From: Actinopolymorpha rutila
Lineage (GTDB): Bacteria; Actinomycetota; Actinomycetes; Propionibacteriales; Actinopolymorphaceae
Assembly: GCF_013407855.1 (NCBI RefSeq)
Contig: NZ_JACBZH010000001.1
Span: 5,456,001 to 5,520,000 of the forward strand
Length of the DNA stretch: 64,000 bases
Direction: 5' to 3'
Shown: one piece after another, positions 8,748 to 17,608 of the stretch
How the letters are laid out: every line of letters starts with the position of its first letter
How positions within the stretch are numbered: position 1 is the stretch's first letter
Position numbers and translations under genes: made by a program
The notes under the pieces: model-generated
Seen by the model: the letters and a program-made list of their open reading frames with translations, nothing else
Databases searched by the model: none
Told to the model about the DNA's origin: nothing

Positions 8748-9824
8748 ATGAAGGCGATCATGCTCGGCGGCGCGCTCTCGCTCGTCCTGTCCCTGGCGTT
8801 GACTCCGGCGGTGGCCAGATTCTTCCTGCGAAAAGGCCTCGGCCAGCCGATCCACGACGACATGCCGATGCACCAGGTCAAGCAGGGCACCCCGACGATG
8901 GGCGGCTCCGCCGTCATCGCCGCCGCTGCCATCGGCTATCTGGTCGCGCACCTCCTCGCCGGCGCCGGGCCGTCGGCGTCCGGCGTACTCGTCCTGTTCC
9001 TGCTGGTCGGTCTCGGTGTGGTCGGCTTTCTCGACGACTTCCTCAAGATCACCAGGGAACGGAACCTCGGCCTGCGCGGGCGCACGAAGCTGATCGGCCA
9101 GACCCTCGTCGCCGTCGTGTTCGCCGTCCTCGCCGTCCGGCTGCCCGATGCCGACGGGCTCACCCCGGCGTCGACGTTCGTCTCGTTCATGCGCGACCTG
9201 CCCGGCCTGCAACTCGGAGCGGTGGTGTTCGTGGTCTGGGCGCTGTTCATGGTGTCGGCCACCTCGAACGGCGTGAACCTCATCGACGGGATGGACGGGC
9301 TCTCCGCGGGCACCTGCACGCTCGTCTTCGCCGGCTACACGATCATCTGCGTCTGGCAGTTCAAGCAGTCCTGCGCCACGGCCGTCCTGCCCGGCTGCTA
9401 TCACGTACGCGACCCGTACGACCTCGCCATTCTCGCGGTCTCACTGGCCGCCGCCTGTGCCGGATTCCTGTGGTGGAACGCCAACCCGGCCCGGATCTTC
9501 ATCGGCGACACGGGTGCCCTCGGGCTCGGCGGTGCCATCGCCGGGTTGGCCATCACGACCCGGACCGAACTGCTCCTCGTCGTCATCGGCGGGCTGTACG
9601 TCGCGGCGAACGCCTCGGTGATCCTGCAGCGCGGCTACTTCAAGCTGACCAGGCGACTCACCGGCACCCCGCGCCGGATCTTTCTGAACTCGCCCATCCA
9701 GCACCACTTCGCGCTCAAGGGCTGGCCCGAGATCACCATCGTGATCCGCTTCTGGATCATCGGCGGCATCCTCGTCGCAACCGGCGTCGGCATGTTCTAC
9801 GCCGAATGGCTCACCCACTCATGA
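8748..9824 (+). CDS. mraY: MraY-type phospho-N-acetylmuramoyl-pentapeptide transferase (stand-alone paralogue)
   Basis: A 358-residue, ~10-helix membrane enzyme of the polyprenyl-phosphate sugar-1-phosphate transferase superfamily. MraY proper moves phospho-MurNAc-pentapeptide to undecaprenyl phosphate to make lipid I. Signatures: GLGQPIHDDMP...GTPTMGG near the N-terminus, D96-D97 (DDFLKITRERN), N177-L-I-D-G-M-D-G-L, and GDTGALGLGGAIA. The C-terminal MraY motif reads PIQHHF (residues 316-321), where the family normally has PIHHHF. The start MKAIMLGG gives the usual family length; upstream in-frame codons cover the repeat array and were rejected. Neighbours are glycosidases, not mur/fts genes, so this is unlikely to be the housekeeping dcw copy. 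It may act in an alternative wall or glycolipid pathway, or be an inhibitor-tolerant duplicate. Confidence 0.85.
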   Translation: MKAIMLGGALSLVLSLALTPAVARFFLRKGLGQPIHDDMPMHQVKQGTPTMGGSAVIAAAAIGYLVAHLLAGAGPSASGVLVLFLLVGLGVVGFLDDFLKITRERNLGLRGRTKLIGQTLVAVVFAVLAVRLPDADGLTPASTFVSFMRDLPGLQLGAVVFVVWALFMVSATSNGVNLIDGMDGLSAGTCTLVFAGYTIICVWQFKQSCATAVLPGCYHVRDPYDLAILAVSLAAACAGFLWWNANPARIFIGDTGALGLGGAIAGLAITTRTELLLVVIGGLYVAANASVILQRGYFKLTRRLTGTPRRIFLNSPIQHHFALKGWPEITIVIRFWIIGGILVATGVGMFYAEWLTHS

Positions 9825-9872
9825 GCCGTCTCGGCGTAGGCGAGTTCCGGGGTGTGGACAAGGCCGGGTGGC

Positions 9873-11108
9873 TCAGGCGGCGAACCGGTAGTGGCCCCGA
9901 TCCCAGGCGAGCAACGCGAACGTCTGGATCACCGCGGACTGTTCGAGCGTCTCCGGCCGGTACGACGGGTCGTAGGGGCCTCCTCCGGAGGGCGGGAAGC
10001 GGAACAGCCCGAGGGCGGGGTCGCGGTTGTGCTGCCAGGTGTGTTCGGCGTACGCCTCGACGACCGCCCGGTATCGCGGGTCGTGCCGGGCGGAGTCGAG
10101 CAGCATGAGGTTCTTGAAGAAGATCGCGTTGAACACCGCGGGCTGGTCGTAGTAGCGGTTGCCGTCGGTCCAGTAGTCCAGCGCGGCGGCCGCGTCGGCC
10201 CGTGCCTTCGCGAGATAGCCGGGGTCACCGGTGGCGCGGTGAAGCAGTACGCCGGCACCTATCATCGCCCCGGAGTTGTAGATCCACAGCGTCGGGTTCA
10301 CCGTGCCGTCGAGGCTGATGTCGTTCTGGTACAGGCCTTCGGCGGACCGCAGGCAGGTGCGGTTCCAATCGTAGAGGCGTTTCGCCCAGTCCAGGTAGGA
10401 CTTCTCGCCGGTCAACTCGTACAGATGGGCGGCCAGCTCGGCGGTGAGCCCGGTGACGTTCGCGGCCCGGATGGACGTCCAGGTCGCGTCCACCCAGAAC
10501 ATCCCGCCAGGACACGCGTGTGAGGTGTCGGTGTCCCAACCCCTGGTGAGGACGTCGAAGACCTGCTCGGCTCGGTGTCGATCCGCTACTCGGTGCTCGA
10601 CCAGATACCGCCGTACGAACTCCAGGCCGACGATCGCGTTGTCGTCGTAGAAAAGGTCACCGCCACTGCCCAGCGGAGGCACCACGTAGGACGCGTACCC
10701 GGGCGGGTCGTGGGCGGGGTTCAGGTACGCGCTCAGGCCCGCGAAGCGGTCGCGGACGTCGGCCCGGAACCGCCTGCCCGCGCCGGGGACGAGCGACAGG
10801 TCGATGGTCGCCGCCGTCGCCTCGCGCATCGGCCACAGATAGGAGTACGCGTTGTCGGCCGGGTCGCGCGGATACTTCTCCAGGTACAGATGGTGCTGCT
10901 CCGCGCCGAGGTAGAGATGGCGCTGCAGAGCGGCGTATGAGGTGAACGCGCGCTCGGCCCAGGTCGCCCGGTCGGTGTTTTCCCGCGGCGAGGATGGCGC
11001 GGCCGGCTGAGCGGCCGAACCGGACGGGCACAACACACCGACCAGCAGCAGACCGGCGAGAACGACCACACCGACCCGGCGAATCCCTTTGCTGACGTGG
11101 CAGAGCAT
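9873..11108 (-). CDS. Secreted GH76 family glycoside hydrolase (alpha-1,6-mannanase-like)
   Basis: A 411-residue exported (alpha/alpha)6-barrel protein. An N-terminal signal peptide (MLCHVSKGIRR plus a hydrophobic stretch to ~35, ending near GSAAQPA) precedes the catalytic domain. The paired Asp typical of GH76, nucleophile and acid/base, is seen as D155-D156-N (YDDNAIVGLEF). Further family-like segments are FWVDATWTS, LYDWNRTCLR and IYNSGAMIGAGVLL. The family cleaves alpha-1,6-mannosyl backbones such as those of fungal mannan or bacterial mannose glycolipids. The ATG at 11108 was preferred over a frame extending to 11294 because it starts directly before the signal peptide. It converges on mraY with a 48-base gap. 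A twin 11-bp direct repeat lies just upstream. Confidence 0.82.
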   Translation of the reverse strand: MLCHVSKGIRRVGVVVLAGLLLVGVLCPSGSAAQPAAPSSPRENTDRATWAERAFTSYAALQRHLYLGAEQHHLYLEKYPRDPADNAYSYLWPMREATAATIDLSLVPGAGRRFRADVRDRFAGLSAYLNPAHDPPGYASYVVPPLGSGGDLFYDDNAIVGLEFVRRYLVEHRVADRHRAEQVFDVLTRGWDTDTSHACPGGMFWVDATWTSIRAANVTGLTAELAAHLYELTGEKSYLDWAKRLYDWNRTCLRSAEGLYQNDISLDGTVNPTLWIYNSGAMIGAGVLLHRATGDPGYLAKARADAAAALDYWTDGNRYYDQPAVFNAIFFKNLMLLDSARHDPRYRAVVEAYAEHTWQHNRDPALGLFRFPPSGGGPYDPSYRPETLEQSAVIQTFALLAWDRGHYRFAA

Positions 11109-11138
11109 TCGACGCCGGCCCTTCGCTGAAGAGTGCGA

Positions 11139-11161
11139 GACATGTGACGGGACATGTGACG
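11139..11161. promoter_or_regulatory. Twin 11-bp direct repeat upstream of the GH76 gene
   Basis: GACATGTGACG occurs at 11139-11149 and again at 11151-11161, a 12-base period, about 30 bases upstream of the GH76 start. Its TGTGAC core resembles the CGTGAC core of the array at 8.5 kb. It is possibly a shared regulator site for the glycosidase genes; the function is unproven. Confidence 0.4.
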
Positions 11162-11315
11162 AGACGCGAGTGCTCGGCTCAGCCTGCAGCCTCCGGCGGC
11201 CCGCGTCGACACGATTGGCCGTACTCGGCCCACCGGACCAGGAATGCCGGAGCGTGACGATCGACAGACGGGCTGCGTTTGCCGAACGTTCCACTGCGCG
11301 CCCCGACGAGGCAAT

Positions 11316-11353
11316 CCAAGATCATTACGTTCCCCTTGCTAACCAATGAGGGG
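11316..11353 (+). promoter_or_regulatory. Leader of cassette copy 1 with conserved elements and ribosome site
   Basis: CCAAGATCATTA (11316-11327), GCTAAC (11338-11343) and the ribosome site GAGGGG (11348-11353) precede the first cassette ATG. The same order is seen upstream of copy 2 (CCAAGATCGTTA at 16576, GCTAAC at 16602). Conservation between duplicates, while nearby bases differ, suggests promoter or operator function. Confidence 0.45.
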
Positions 11354-11359
11354 ACCGAC

Positions 11360-12313
11360 ATGAACAGCTCTTCCGCGGTCAGAGCTCGGGGGGTCACGAA
11401 GTCGTTCGGCGACGTGGTCGCGCTCGACGGTGTGGACCTGGACGTGCCGCTCGGTCAGGTGCACGGCCTGGTCGGGCCGAACGGTGCCGGAAAGACCACT
11501 CTGCTCGGCTTGTTGCTGGGGCTGGCGGCCGCTGATGCCGGCCGCCTGGAGATTCTGGGTACGCCGGTCGGGGACACGCTGGCCGTGCCGGACGGTGTCG
11601 CGGGCTTCGTCGACGGACCGGGGCTCTATCCCTCCCTCACCGCACGGCAGAACCTCTCCGCGCTGGCCTCACTTCGCGGGTACGACACCGGGCGCGGGGC
11701 CGGTGTCGGCGACGCGCTGGAACAGGTCGGGCTCACCGACGTGGCCGACGACCGGGTGGGCGGCTTCTCCCTGGGCATGCGGCAACGGCTCGGCCTCGCC
11801 GCCGCGCTACTCACCCACCCGCGGTTGCTGGTACTGGACGAGCCGGCGAACGGGCTCGACCCGGCCGGCAAGCACCAGGTGCACCGCGTCCTCGCCGACC
11901 TGGCCGCCGACGGCACCGCCGTCGTCGTCTCCAGCCACCGGATGGACGACCTCGCCGTGCTGTGTTCGGAGGTCACCCTTGTCAGCGCCGGCCGGGTCGT
12001 CTTCTCCGGACCGGTGGCCAAACTCGCCGCCGAAACCGGCGAGCTCGACTACCGCCTGGTCACCTCCGACCTCCGCGCCGCGCGCCGAGTCGCCCTGCAC
12101 ACACCGGGACTCAGCGTCCCGTCCGGTCACGGCGACGGCGAACGACCGAATGCCGCCGACGCGCTCGTCGTCCGCGGACCAGTAGCCGCCCTCGACGACC
12201 TCGTGGTCCGGCTAGTCCGCGCCGGCATCGCCGTACGGGAGCTCGGCCCTGTCCTGCCACCACTCGAAGCCGCCTTCCTGGCGCTGACCGGCACCGAGGA
12301 GGCGATCCGATGA
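11360..12313 (+). CDS. ABC transporter ATP-binding protein, cassette copy 1
   Basis: A 317-residue ATPase of the ABC-2/drug-and-lipid exporter type, which powers transport through the permease encoded next. Walker A GPNGAGKTT lies at 39-47. The signature SLGMRQR, Walker B LLVLDEPANGLDP and H-loop SSHRMDD follow in order. A C-terminal ~90-residue extension follows the nucleotide-binding domain, as in CcmA/NatA-like exporters. The ATG at 11360 has GAGGGG six bases upstream. Its TGA overlaps the permease ATG by 4 bases (ATGA). It has a close tandem paralogue at 16628-17608. The transported substrate is unknown. Confidence 0.9.
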   Translation: MNSSSAVRARGVTKSFGDVVALDGVDLDVPLGQVHGLVGPNGAGKTTLLGLLLGLAAADAGRLEILGTPVGDTLAVPDGVAGFVDGPGLYPSLTARQNLSALASLRGYDTGRGAGVGDALEQVGLTDVADDRVGGFSLGMRQRLGLAAALLTHPRLLVLDEPANGLDPAGKHQVHRVLADLAADGTAVVVSSHRMDDLAVLCSEVTLVSAGRVVFSGPVAKLAAETGELDYRLVTSDLRAARRVALHTPGLSVPSGHGDGERPNAADALVVRGPVAALDDLVVRLVRAGIAVRELGPVLPPLEAAFLALTGTEEAIR

Positions 12314-13668
12314 CCGCGACGATCGCGTCGCCCCGAACCACCGAGGCCCGGCCTGCTCGTTTGGTGCGCGGCTACCGGTTCGAGCTGACGAAGCTGCTGT
12401 CCCAGTGGAGAGTTCGCGTACTCCTGTTGGCCTGCTGGATCGCACCGGCGATCTTCGTCGCCGCCGTCAGCCGGCAGAGCGCACTCCCGGCCGACACCGT
12501 CTTCGGTCGCTGGATGCACACCACCGGCTGGGCCGGGTCACTCGTCCTCCTGGCATTCTCCTGCACCTGGGCGCTCCCGTTGCTCACCGCGCTGGTCGCC
12601 GGTGACGTGTTCGCCGCGGAGGACCGGCTGGGCACCTGGCGGCACCTACTGGTCGCCGTCCGCTCCCCCGCCCGGATCTTCGTCGCCAAAGCCCTTGCCA
12701 GCTTGACGGTTCTGCTGTTGCTGGCCGCCGGGCTCGCCGCGTCCGGCATCGCGGGCGGGCTGCTTGCCGTCGGCAACCATCCCTTGGTCGGCTTGGACGG
12801 CCACACCCTGAACCCAGGCGACGCGGCCGCGACCGTACTGCTGGCATGGGTGTGCGTACTCGTCCCGATGCTGGCGTTCGCGGCCGTCGGGCTGCTCGGC
12901 TCGGTCGCGCTGGGCCGCTCCCCCATGGGACTGCTGATGCCCGCCCTCCTGGCGTTCGGCCTGCAACTCGCCCAGCTGCTCCCACTGCCCGAAGCCGTCC
13001 GGCTGTCCCTGCCCAGCCAGGCGTTCCTGGCCTGGCGCGGACTGTTCACCAGCCCCGCACAGACCGGCCCACTCCTCATCGGCCTGGCCGTCAGCGTCGC
13101 CTGGGCAGCAGCCGCCACCGCTCTGGCGTACCGGCTGTTCCTGCGCCGCGACTTCACCGACCTTGCCTACGACGGGTCCGGACGGAGGGTCCTCGGTGGT
13201 GGCGTACTCCCGTTGGCAGGGCTGGTCGCACTCACCGTCGCGCTGATCGCCGCGACGACACCAGCCGGCGGAACGGGCATCGAACGCACCAAGCTGCAGG
13301 ACTCCCTCGCCACCGCGTACGCCCACCTCTACCGGCTCCAGACCGCGCAGCTGCACCGGCCCGACGTCACCGAAGCGCAGCTGCGGGCAACCGCCGCCTG
13401 CGACAAGGGCGGCGACCGCGTGGCCGACGAGGGCCCGGGCAACGACTGGCGATGCGTCATCACCTGGCACCTGCCCGGCGCACAGGCCGCGGGCACCGCC
13501 ATCTACCAGCTCGACGTCGCCGCCGACGGGCGGTACGTCGCGGACGGGGACGGACCGAAGGAAGTCAACGGCTTCTTCCAGGTACGCACCCCGACCGGGG
13601 ATGCACCCAATCCCCTGTGGCAGTTCGACGGGAACGTCGACCTGCTGTCCACCACTTCGGAGGGATAA
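12310..13668 (+). CDS. ABC-2 type permease with C-terminal extracytoplasmic domain, cassette copy 1
   Basis: A 452-residue membrane protein. About six or seven hydrophobic helices lie between residues ~30 and ~320 (for example LLLACWIAPAIFVAA, LVLLAFSCTWALPLLTALVAG cut by charges, VLPLAGLVALTVALIAATT). They are followed by a ~130-residue hydrophilic tail beginning IERTKLQDSLATAYAHLYRL. The tail contains two cysteines (ACDKGG and DWRCVITW) that could form a disulfide outside the cell, and an IYQLDVAADGRYVADGDG strand-like segment. This tail is not part of a standard ABC-2 permease. The start overlaps the ATPase stop. The next gene, an exported phosphoesterase, starts 4 bases after this stop, with the ribosome site GGAGGG inside this gene's 3' end. 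The tail may contact that exported protein (inference). Confidence 0.88.
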   Translation: MTATIASPRTTEARPARLVRGYRFELTKLLSQWRVRVLLLACWIAPAIFVAAVSRQSALPADTVFGRWMHTTGWAGSLVLLAFSCTWALPLLTALVAGDVFAAEDRLGTWRHLLVAVRSPARIFVAKALASLTVLLLLAAGLAASGIAGGLLAVGNHPLVGLDGHTLNPGDAAATVLLAWVCVLVPMLAFAAVGLLGSVALGRSPMGLLMPALLAFGLQLAQLLPLPEAVRLSLPSQAFLAWRGLFTSPAQTGPLLIGLAVSVAWAAAATALAYRLFLRRDFTDLAYDGSGRRVLGGGVLPLAGLVALTVALIAATTPAGGTGIERTKLQDSLATAYAHLYRLQTAQLHRPDVTEAQLRATAACDKGGDRVADEGPGNDWRCVITWHLPGAQAAGTAIYQLDVAADGRYVADGDGPKEVNGFFQVRTPTGDAPNPLWQFDGNVDLLSTTSEG

Positions 13669-13672
13669 GTCA

Positions 13673-16423
13673 ATGCACGTAAGGCGCCAACGCCGGCAGG
13701 GCAAGGGGATCCGCTCCGGATCCTCGGGCCGACGCGCCGGCAACCGGATCCGCGTCATCGCGGCCGGCGCCGCCACTCTCGCCGTCGCCGGCGGGGGCAT
13801 GGCCTACGCCTCGACCGAGGCGTTCGGCACCCAGCAGGTGGGACAGAACACCGACAAGGGTCTGGTGGTCTCCGCCGACCAGTACATCAAGCCGATCGGC
13901 ACCCGGCTTGTCATCAACAACGGCAAGATCATGTCGTCCTCGGTCAGCCCGGACCGTACGCACCTGGCGGCCTCGATCACCGACGGCGGGATGGCGCTGG
14001 CCATCGTGGACCTGAAGGATTACAAGGTCCAGCAGCTCGTCGGCAAGAACGCGGCGGCGAACCTTCAGATCAGTGGGAACGACATCGGCCAGGAAGGTCC
14101 GACGTACTCCCCGGACGGCAAGCAGCTGTGGCTGGGGCAGGCGAACGGCTACCGGAAATTCACCGTGAACGCCGACGGCACGCTGTCGGACCCGACGTTC
14201 GTCACGATCCCGGCGGACGGGCCCAAGCAGGCGCTGGTCGGCGAGGCGGCGTTCTCCGCCGATGGCAAGACCGTCTACTCCGCCGTCAACGGCCAGAACC
14301 GCGTGGTGGCCATCGACGCCGCGACCGGCGAGATCACCCACAGCTGGACAGTGGGTATCGCCCCGCGCGACCTCGCCATGGTCGGCGGCAAGCTCTATGT
14401 CAGCAACGAGGGCGGCCGGCACGCGAAGCCGGGCGAGACCACGATCAACTCCTACAACACCGACGTGCCGGCCGACCCGGAGACCGGGTCCAGCACCACG
14501 GGCACGGTCAGCGTCATCGACCTCGCGAACCCGAGCGCCGACGTGAAAAGCATCGACGTCGGTCTGCACCCGACGGCGTTGTACGCCAAGAAGGGCGCAC
14601 TGTTCGTCACGAACACCGCGACCAACGACGTCTCGGTCATCGACACCGCCAAGGATCAGGTCGTCCAGACGATCGCCACGCAGCCCTGGCCGGAGGCCAA
14701 GGTGGGTTACGAGCCGGACGCCGTGACGCTCACCGACGACGGGCACCTGCTGGTGACGCTCGGCCGGGCGAACGCGGTCGCGGTCTACCGCTACACCAAC
14801 CCGCTGGAGCCGGTCAGCTACGTCGGCCTGCTTCCGACGGACTACTTCCCCTCCGAGATCACCACCGTCGGCAACGACGTAGTGGTCTCCAACACCCGCG
14901 GCATCGACGCCAGGCGGCCGAACAACCCGGCCGGGCACGGCACCCACGACACGACGTCGAGCCTGCAGAAGTTCACGCTGCCGAGCGACAAGGTCATCAA
15001 GGCCCAGACGCAGAAGGTCTTCACGCAGAACGGCTGGACTCCGAACTCGGTGCTGACGGCCAAGAGCACCAACGTGCGCCCGGTGGCGGTGCCGCAGCGG
15101 CTCGGCGAACCCTCGACGATCAAGCACGTGTTCCTGATCGTCAAGGAGAATCGCACCTACGACCAGGTGTTCGGCGACGATCCGCGCGGCAACGGCGACG
15201 CAACACTTGCGCAGTACGGCCTCAACGTGACGCCGAACCAGCACGCGATGGCCAGGCAGTTCGGGCTGTACGACAACACCTACGACGTCGGCACGAACTC
15301 CGCCGAGGGCCACAACTGGCTGATGCAGGCCGACAACCCCGAGTACACCGAGTCCTCCGCCGGTGAGTACACCCGCAGCTACGACACCGAGAACGACGTG
15401 CTCGGCCACCAGCGGACCGGCTTCATCTGGTCCGGCGCGCAGGCGGTCGGCAGGTCGGTCAAGGACTACGGCGAGTTCCAGTCGTTCGAGCAGAAGCCGG
15501 CCGGGGCCACCTGGCAGGACTACTACTGCGACTACAAGAACATGGCCGCGACCGGGCAGGACACGAAGTACCCCATCAAGGTGGGTTCGGCGATCCCGTC
15601 GCTGAACAAGGTGTCGGTGCAGGGCTTCCCGATGTTCGACACCAGCGTCCCGGACATCTACAAGACCGAGATCTGGAAGCGGGACTTCGAGAAGAACGGC
15701 CCCGCCAACCTGAACATGTTCTGGCTGTCCAACGACCACACCGGCGGCCCGCCCAACGGCGCTGCCCAGGTCGCGGACAACGACCTCGCGACCGGCCGGA
15801 TCGTCGACGAGATCTCCCACAGCAAGTACTGGAAGGACTCCGCGATCTTCGTGGTCGAGGACGACTCCCAGGCCGGCATCGACCACGTTGACGGCCACCG
15901 CGCCCCGATCCAGGTCATCAGCCCCTGGGCCAAGCACGGCACTGTCGACAGCCACTACTACACGCAGATCACGATGATCCGCACCATCGAGCAGATCCTC
16001 GGGATCCACCCGATGAACCAGAAGGACAGCGCGGCCACCCCGATGGCGGCGGCGTTCAACGACACACCCGACAACACGCCGTTCAACGCCGTGCCGAACC
16101 GCACCTCGCTGACCCTGGGCCTGAAGACCATGCCCGCGTGTGGCGCGGACACTCCCGCGGCGGCGAACCGGAGCTTCGCGGCCCCGCCGACGGCGAAGGT
16201 GCCGGCGGCCAGCAAGGACGTCGCGTCGAAGTGGGAGGCCTGGAAGGCCAAGCAGCGCTTCACCGGAAGCCAGGCCAGGGCCGACTCCGCTCCGCCGGAG
16301 CTGATGAACCGCTTCTCGTGGTACGAGGCGCACGACTGGGCCAAGCCCTACCCGGGTGACAAGAAGATCCTCACCCCGGACCAGGTGCCCGGAGGCGCCA
16401 TCCCGTCGGCGGACAACGACTGA
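13673..16423 (+). CDS. Exported YVTN beta-propeller / phosphoesterase fusion, cassette copy 1
   Basis: A 916-residue exported protein. A basic N-region and hydrophobic stretch (~26-46, ending near AYASTEA) look like a signal peptide. Residues ~60-460 contain a YncE-like seven-bladed propeller (LYVSNEGG, LFVTNTATNDVSVID, VYRYTNPLEPVSYVG). From ~480 an alkaline-phosphatase-superfamily phosphoesterase domain (PF04185 type) begins with IKHVFLIVKENRTYDQVFG. It carries the metal-site segment VEDDSQ...DHVDGHRAP from ~726. Such domains cleave phosphate esters, including phospholipids in phospholipase C/acid phosphatase relatives. It is coupled to the ABC exporter genes and ends before a strong hairpin. 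A same-length tandem paralogue is at 18974-21724. The actual substrate is unknown. Confidence 0.88.
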   Translation: MHVRRQRRQGKGIRSGSSGRRAGNRIRVIAAGAATLAVAGGGMAYASTEAFGTQQVGQNTDKGLVVSADQYIKPIGTRLVINNGKIMSSSVSPDRTHLAASITDGGMALAIVDLKDYKVQQLVGKNAAANLQISGNDIGQEGPTYSPDGKQLWLGQANGYRKFTVNADGTLSDPTFVTIPADGPKQALVGEAAFSADGKTVYSAVNGQNRVVAIDAATGEITHSWTVGIAPRDLAMVGGKLYVSNEGGRHAKPGETTINSYNTDVPADPETGSSTTGTVSVIDLANPSADVKSIDVGLHPTALYAKKGALFVTNTATNDVSVIDTAKDQVVQTIATQPWPEAKVGYEPDAVTLTDDGHLLVTLGRANAVAVYRYTNPLEPVSYVGLLPTDYFPSEITTVGNDVVVSNTRGIDARRPNNPAGHGTHDTTSSLQKFTLPSDKVIKAQTQKVFTQNGWTPNSVLTAKSTNVRPVAVPQRLGEPSTIKHVFLIVKENRTYDQVFGDDPRGNGDATLAQYGLNVTPNQHAMARQFGLYDNTYDVGTNSAEGHNWLMQADNPEYTESSAGEYTRSYDTENDVLGHQRTGFIWSGAQAVGRSVKDYGEFQSFEQKPAGATWQDYYCDYKNMAATGQDTKYPIKVGSAIPSLNKVSVQGFPMFDTSVPDIYKTEIWKRDFEKNGPANLNMFWLSNDHTGGPPNGAAQVADNDLATGRIVDEISHSKYWKDSAIFVVEDDSQAGIDHVDGHRAPIQVISPWAKHGTVDSHYYTQITMIRTIEQILGIHPMNQKDSAATPMAAAFNDTPDNTPFNAVPNRTSLTLGLKTMPACGADTPAAANRSFAAPPTAKVPAASKDVASKWEAWKAKQRFTGSQARADSAPPELMNRFSWYEAHDWAKPYPGDKKILTPDQVPGGAIPSADND

Positions 16424-16449
16424 GTTTCCGTACGACACAACTTCACACC

Positions 16450-16484
16450 AGGACGGCCCGCCGGACTCTCCGGCGGGCCGTTCT
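16450..16484 (+). terminator. GC-rich hairpin terminator after cassette copy 1
   Basis: ACGGCCCGCCGGA (16453-16465) pairs perfectly with TCCGGCGGGCCGT (16469-16481) around a CTC loop, and outer bases extend the stem to 16450-16484. It starts 26 bases after the phosphoesterase stop. A nearly identical stem ends copy 2. Confidence 0.85.
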
Positions 16485-16575
16485 GCCGTTCAGGACGTCC
16501 TGCTCAGCAACGCGGTGTGACCGGTCAGTCATCCGCTGTTTGGCCAAATTGGACTTATCGCTCCATTGCAGACGA

Positions 16576-16620
16576 CCAAGATCGTTAACATCCTTCTCCT
16601 AGCTAACTGTTGAGGGGAGA
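16576..16620 (+). promoter_or_regulatory. Leader of cassette copy 2 with conserved elements and ribosome site
   Basis: CCAAGATCGTTA (16576-16587), GCTAAC (16602-16607) and TTGAGGGGA (16610-16618) precede the ATG of copy 2. The order matches copy 1, with a gap four bases longer. The region upstream is comparatively AT-rich for this genome, which fits a promoter lying between the copy 1 terminator and copy 2. Confidence 0.45.
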
Positions 16621-16627
16621 AACCGAC

Positions 16628-17608
16628 ATGGACAGCACCCCCGCAGTCAGGGCTCGCGGGGTCGCGAAGTCCTTCGGGGAAGTAGTCGCCCTCGACGGCG
16701 TCGACCTCGACGTTCCGGTCGGTCAGGTGCACGGTCTGGTCGGGCCGAACGGCGCCGGAAAGACGACGCTGCTCGGTCTGCTGTTGGGCCTGGCGGTGGC
16801 CGACGCAGGACGGCTGGAGATCCTGGGCACGCCGGTCGGCCGAACCCTCGCCGTGCCGGAGGGCGTCGCGGGCTTCGTCGACGGACCGGGGCTCTATCCC
16901 TCCCTCACCGCGCGACAGAACCTCTCCGCGTTGGCCTCACTTCGCGGGTACGACACCAAGAACACCGCGGGCGTCGACGCCGCACTGGAACAGGTAGGAC
17001 TCACCGACGTGGCCGACGACCGGGTCGGCGGCTTCTCGCTCGGCATGCGCCAGCGGCTCGGCCTGGCCGCGGCGCTGCTCACCACACCGCGGCTGCTGGT
17101 GCTCGACGAACCCGCCAACGGGCTGGATCCCGCGGGCAAACGCCAGGTGCACCGCGTCATCAGCGGTCTCGCCGCGAACGGCACCGCGGTCGTCGTCTCC
17201 AGCCACCGGATGGACGACCTCGCCGTGCTGTGTTCGGAGGTCACCATCCTCGCCACCGGCCGGGTGGTCTTCTCCGGTCCGGTGAACAAGCTGGCCGCCG
17301 AGAGCGGCGAACTCGACTACCGCCTGGTCACCTCGGATCCCCGTGCCGCAAGGCGGGTGGCCCTGCACACACCAGGGCTCGGCGTCCCACCCGCCAACGA
17401 CGCCCCCGAACGACGGGACGCCGCCGACGCACTCGTGGTCCGCGGGCCGGTGCCCGCCCTCGACGACCTGGTGGTCCGGCTGGTGGGTGCCGGCATCGCG
17501 GTACGTGAGCTGGGACCGGTGGTGCCGCCGCTGGAGGCCGCCTTCCTCGCCCTGACCGGAGATGACGCGACATCGGAGCCGGTGCCGACCCAGGAGACCC
17601 TGCGATGA
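16628..17608 (+). CDS. ABC transporter ATP-binding protein, cassette copy 2
   Basis: A 326-residue close paralogue of the ATPase at 11360-12313. All ABC motifs are intact: GPNGAGKTT, SLGMRQR, LLVLDEPANGLDP and SSHRMDD. Differences cluster in the 12-residue patch after RGYDT, in the variable C-terminal linker, and in a tail that is nine residues longer (ending SEPVPTQETLR). It has its own leader after the copy 1 terminator, so it can be expressed independently. The TGA overlaps the permease ATG by 4 bases as in copy 1. Retention of all motifs argues that both copies work and that divergence may mean different substrates or partners. Confidence 0.9.
   Translation: MDSTPAVRARGVAKSFGEVVALDGVDLDVPVGQVHGLVGPNGAGKTTLLGLLLGLAVADAGRLEILGTPVGRTLAVPEGVAGFVDGPGLYPSLTARQNLSALASLRGYDTKNTAGVDAALEQVGLTDVADDRVGGFSLGMRQRLGLAAALLTTPRLLVLDEPANGLDPAGKRQVHRVISGLAANGTAVVVSSHRMDDLAVLCSEVTILATGRVVFSGPVNKLAAESGELDYRLVTSDPRAARRVALHTPGLGVPPANDAPERRDAADALVVRGPVPALDDLVVRLVGAGIAVRELGPVVPPLEAAFLALTGDDATSEPVPTQETLR

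Noticed and set aside
13670..16438. A 922-codon open frame on the minus strand opposite the phosphoesterase
   Set aside because: It is a mirror frame caused by high GC in codon third positions; its translation is Val/Arg/Asp-rich without any motif, while the plus strand shows clear domains. The same applies to a minus-strand frame at 19556-22690.
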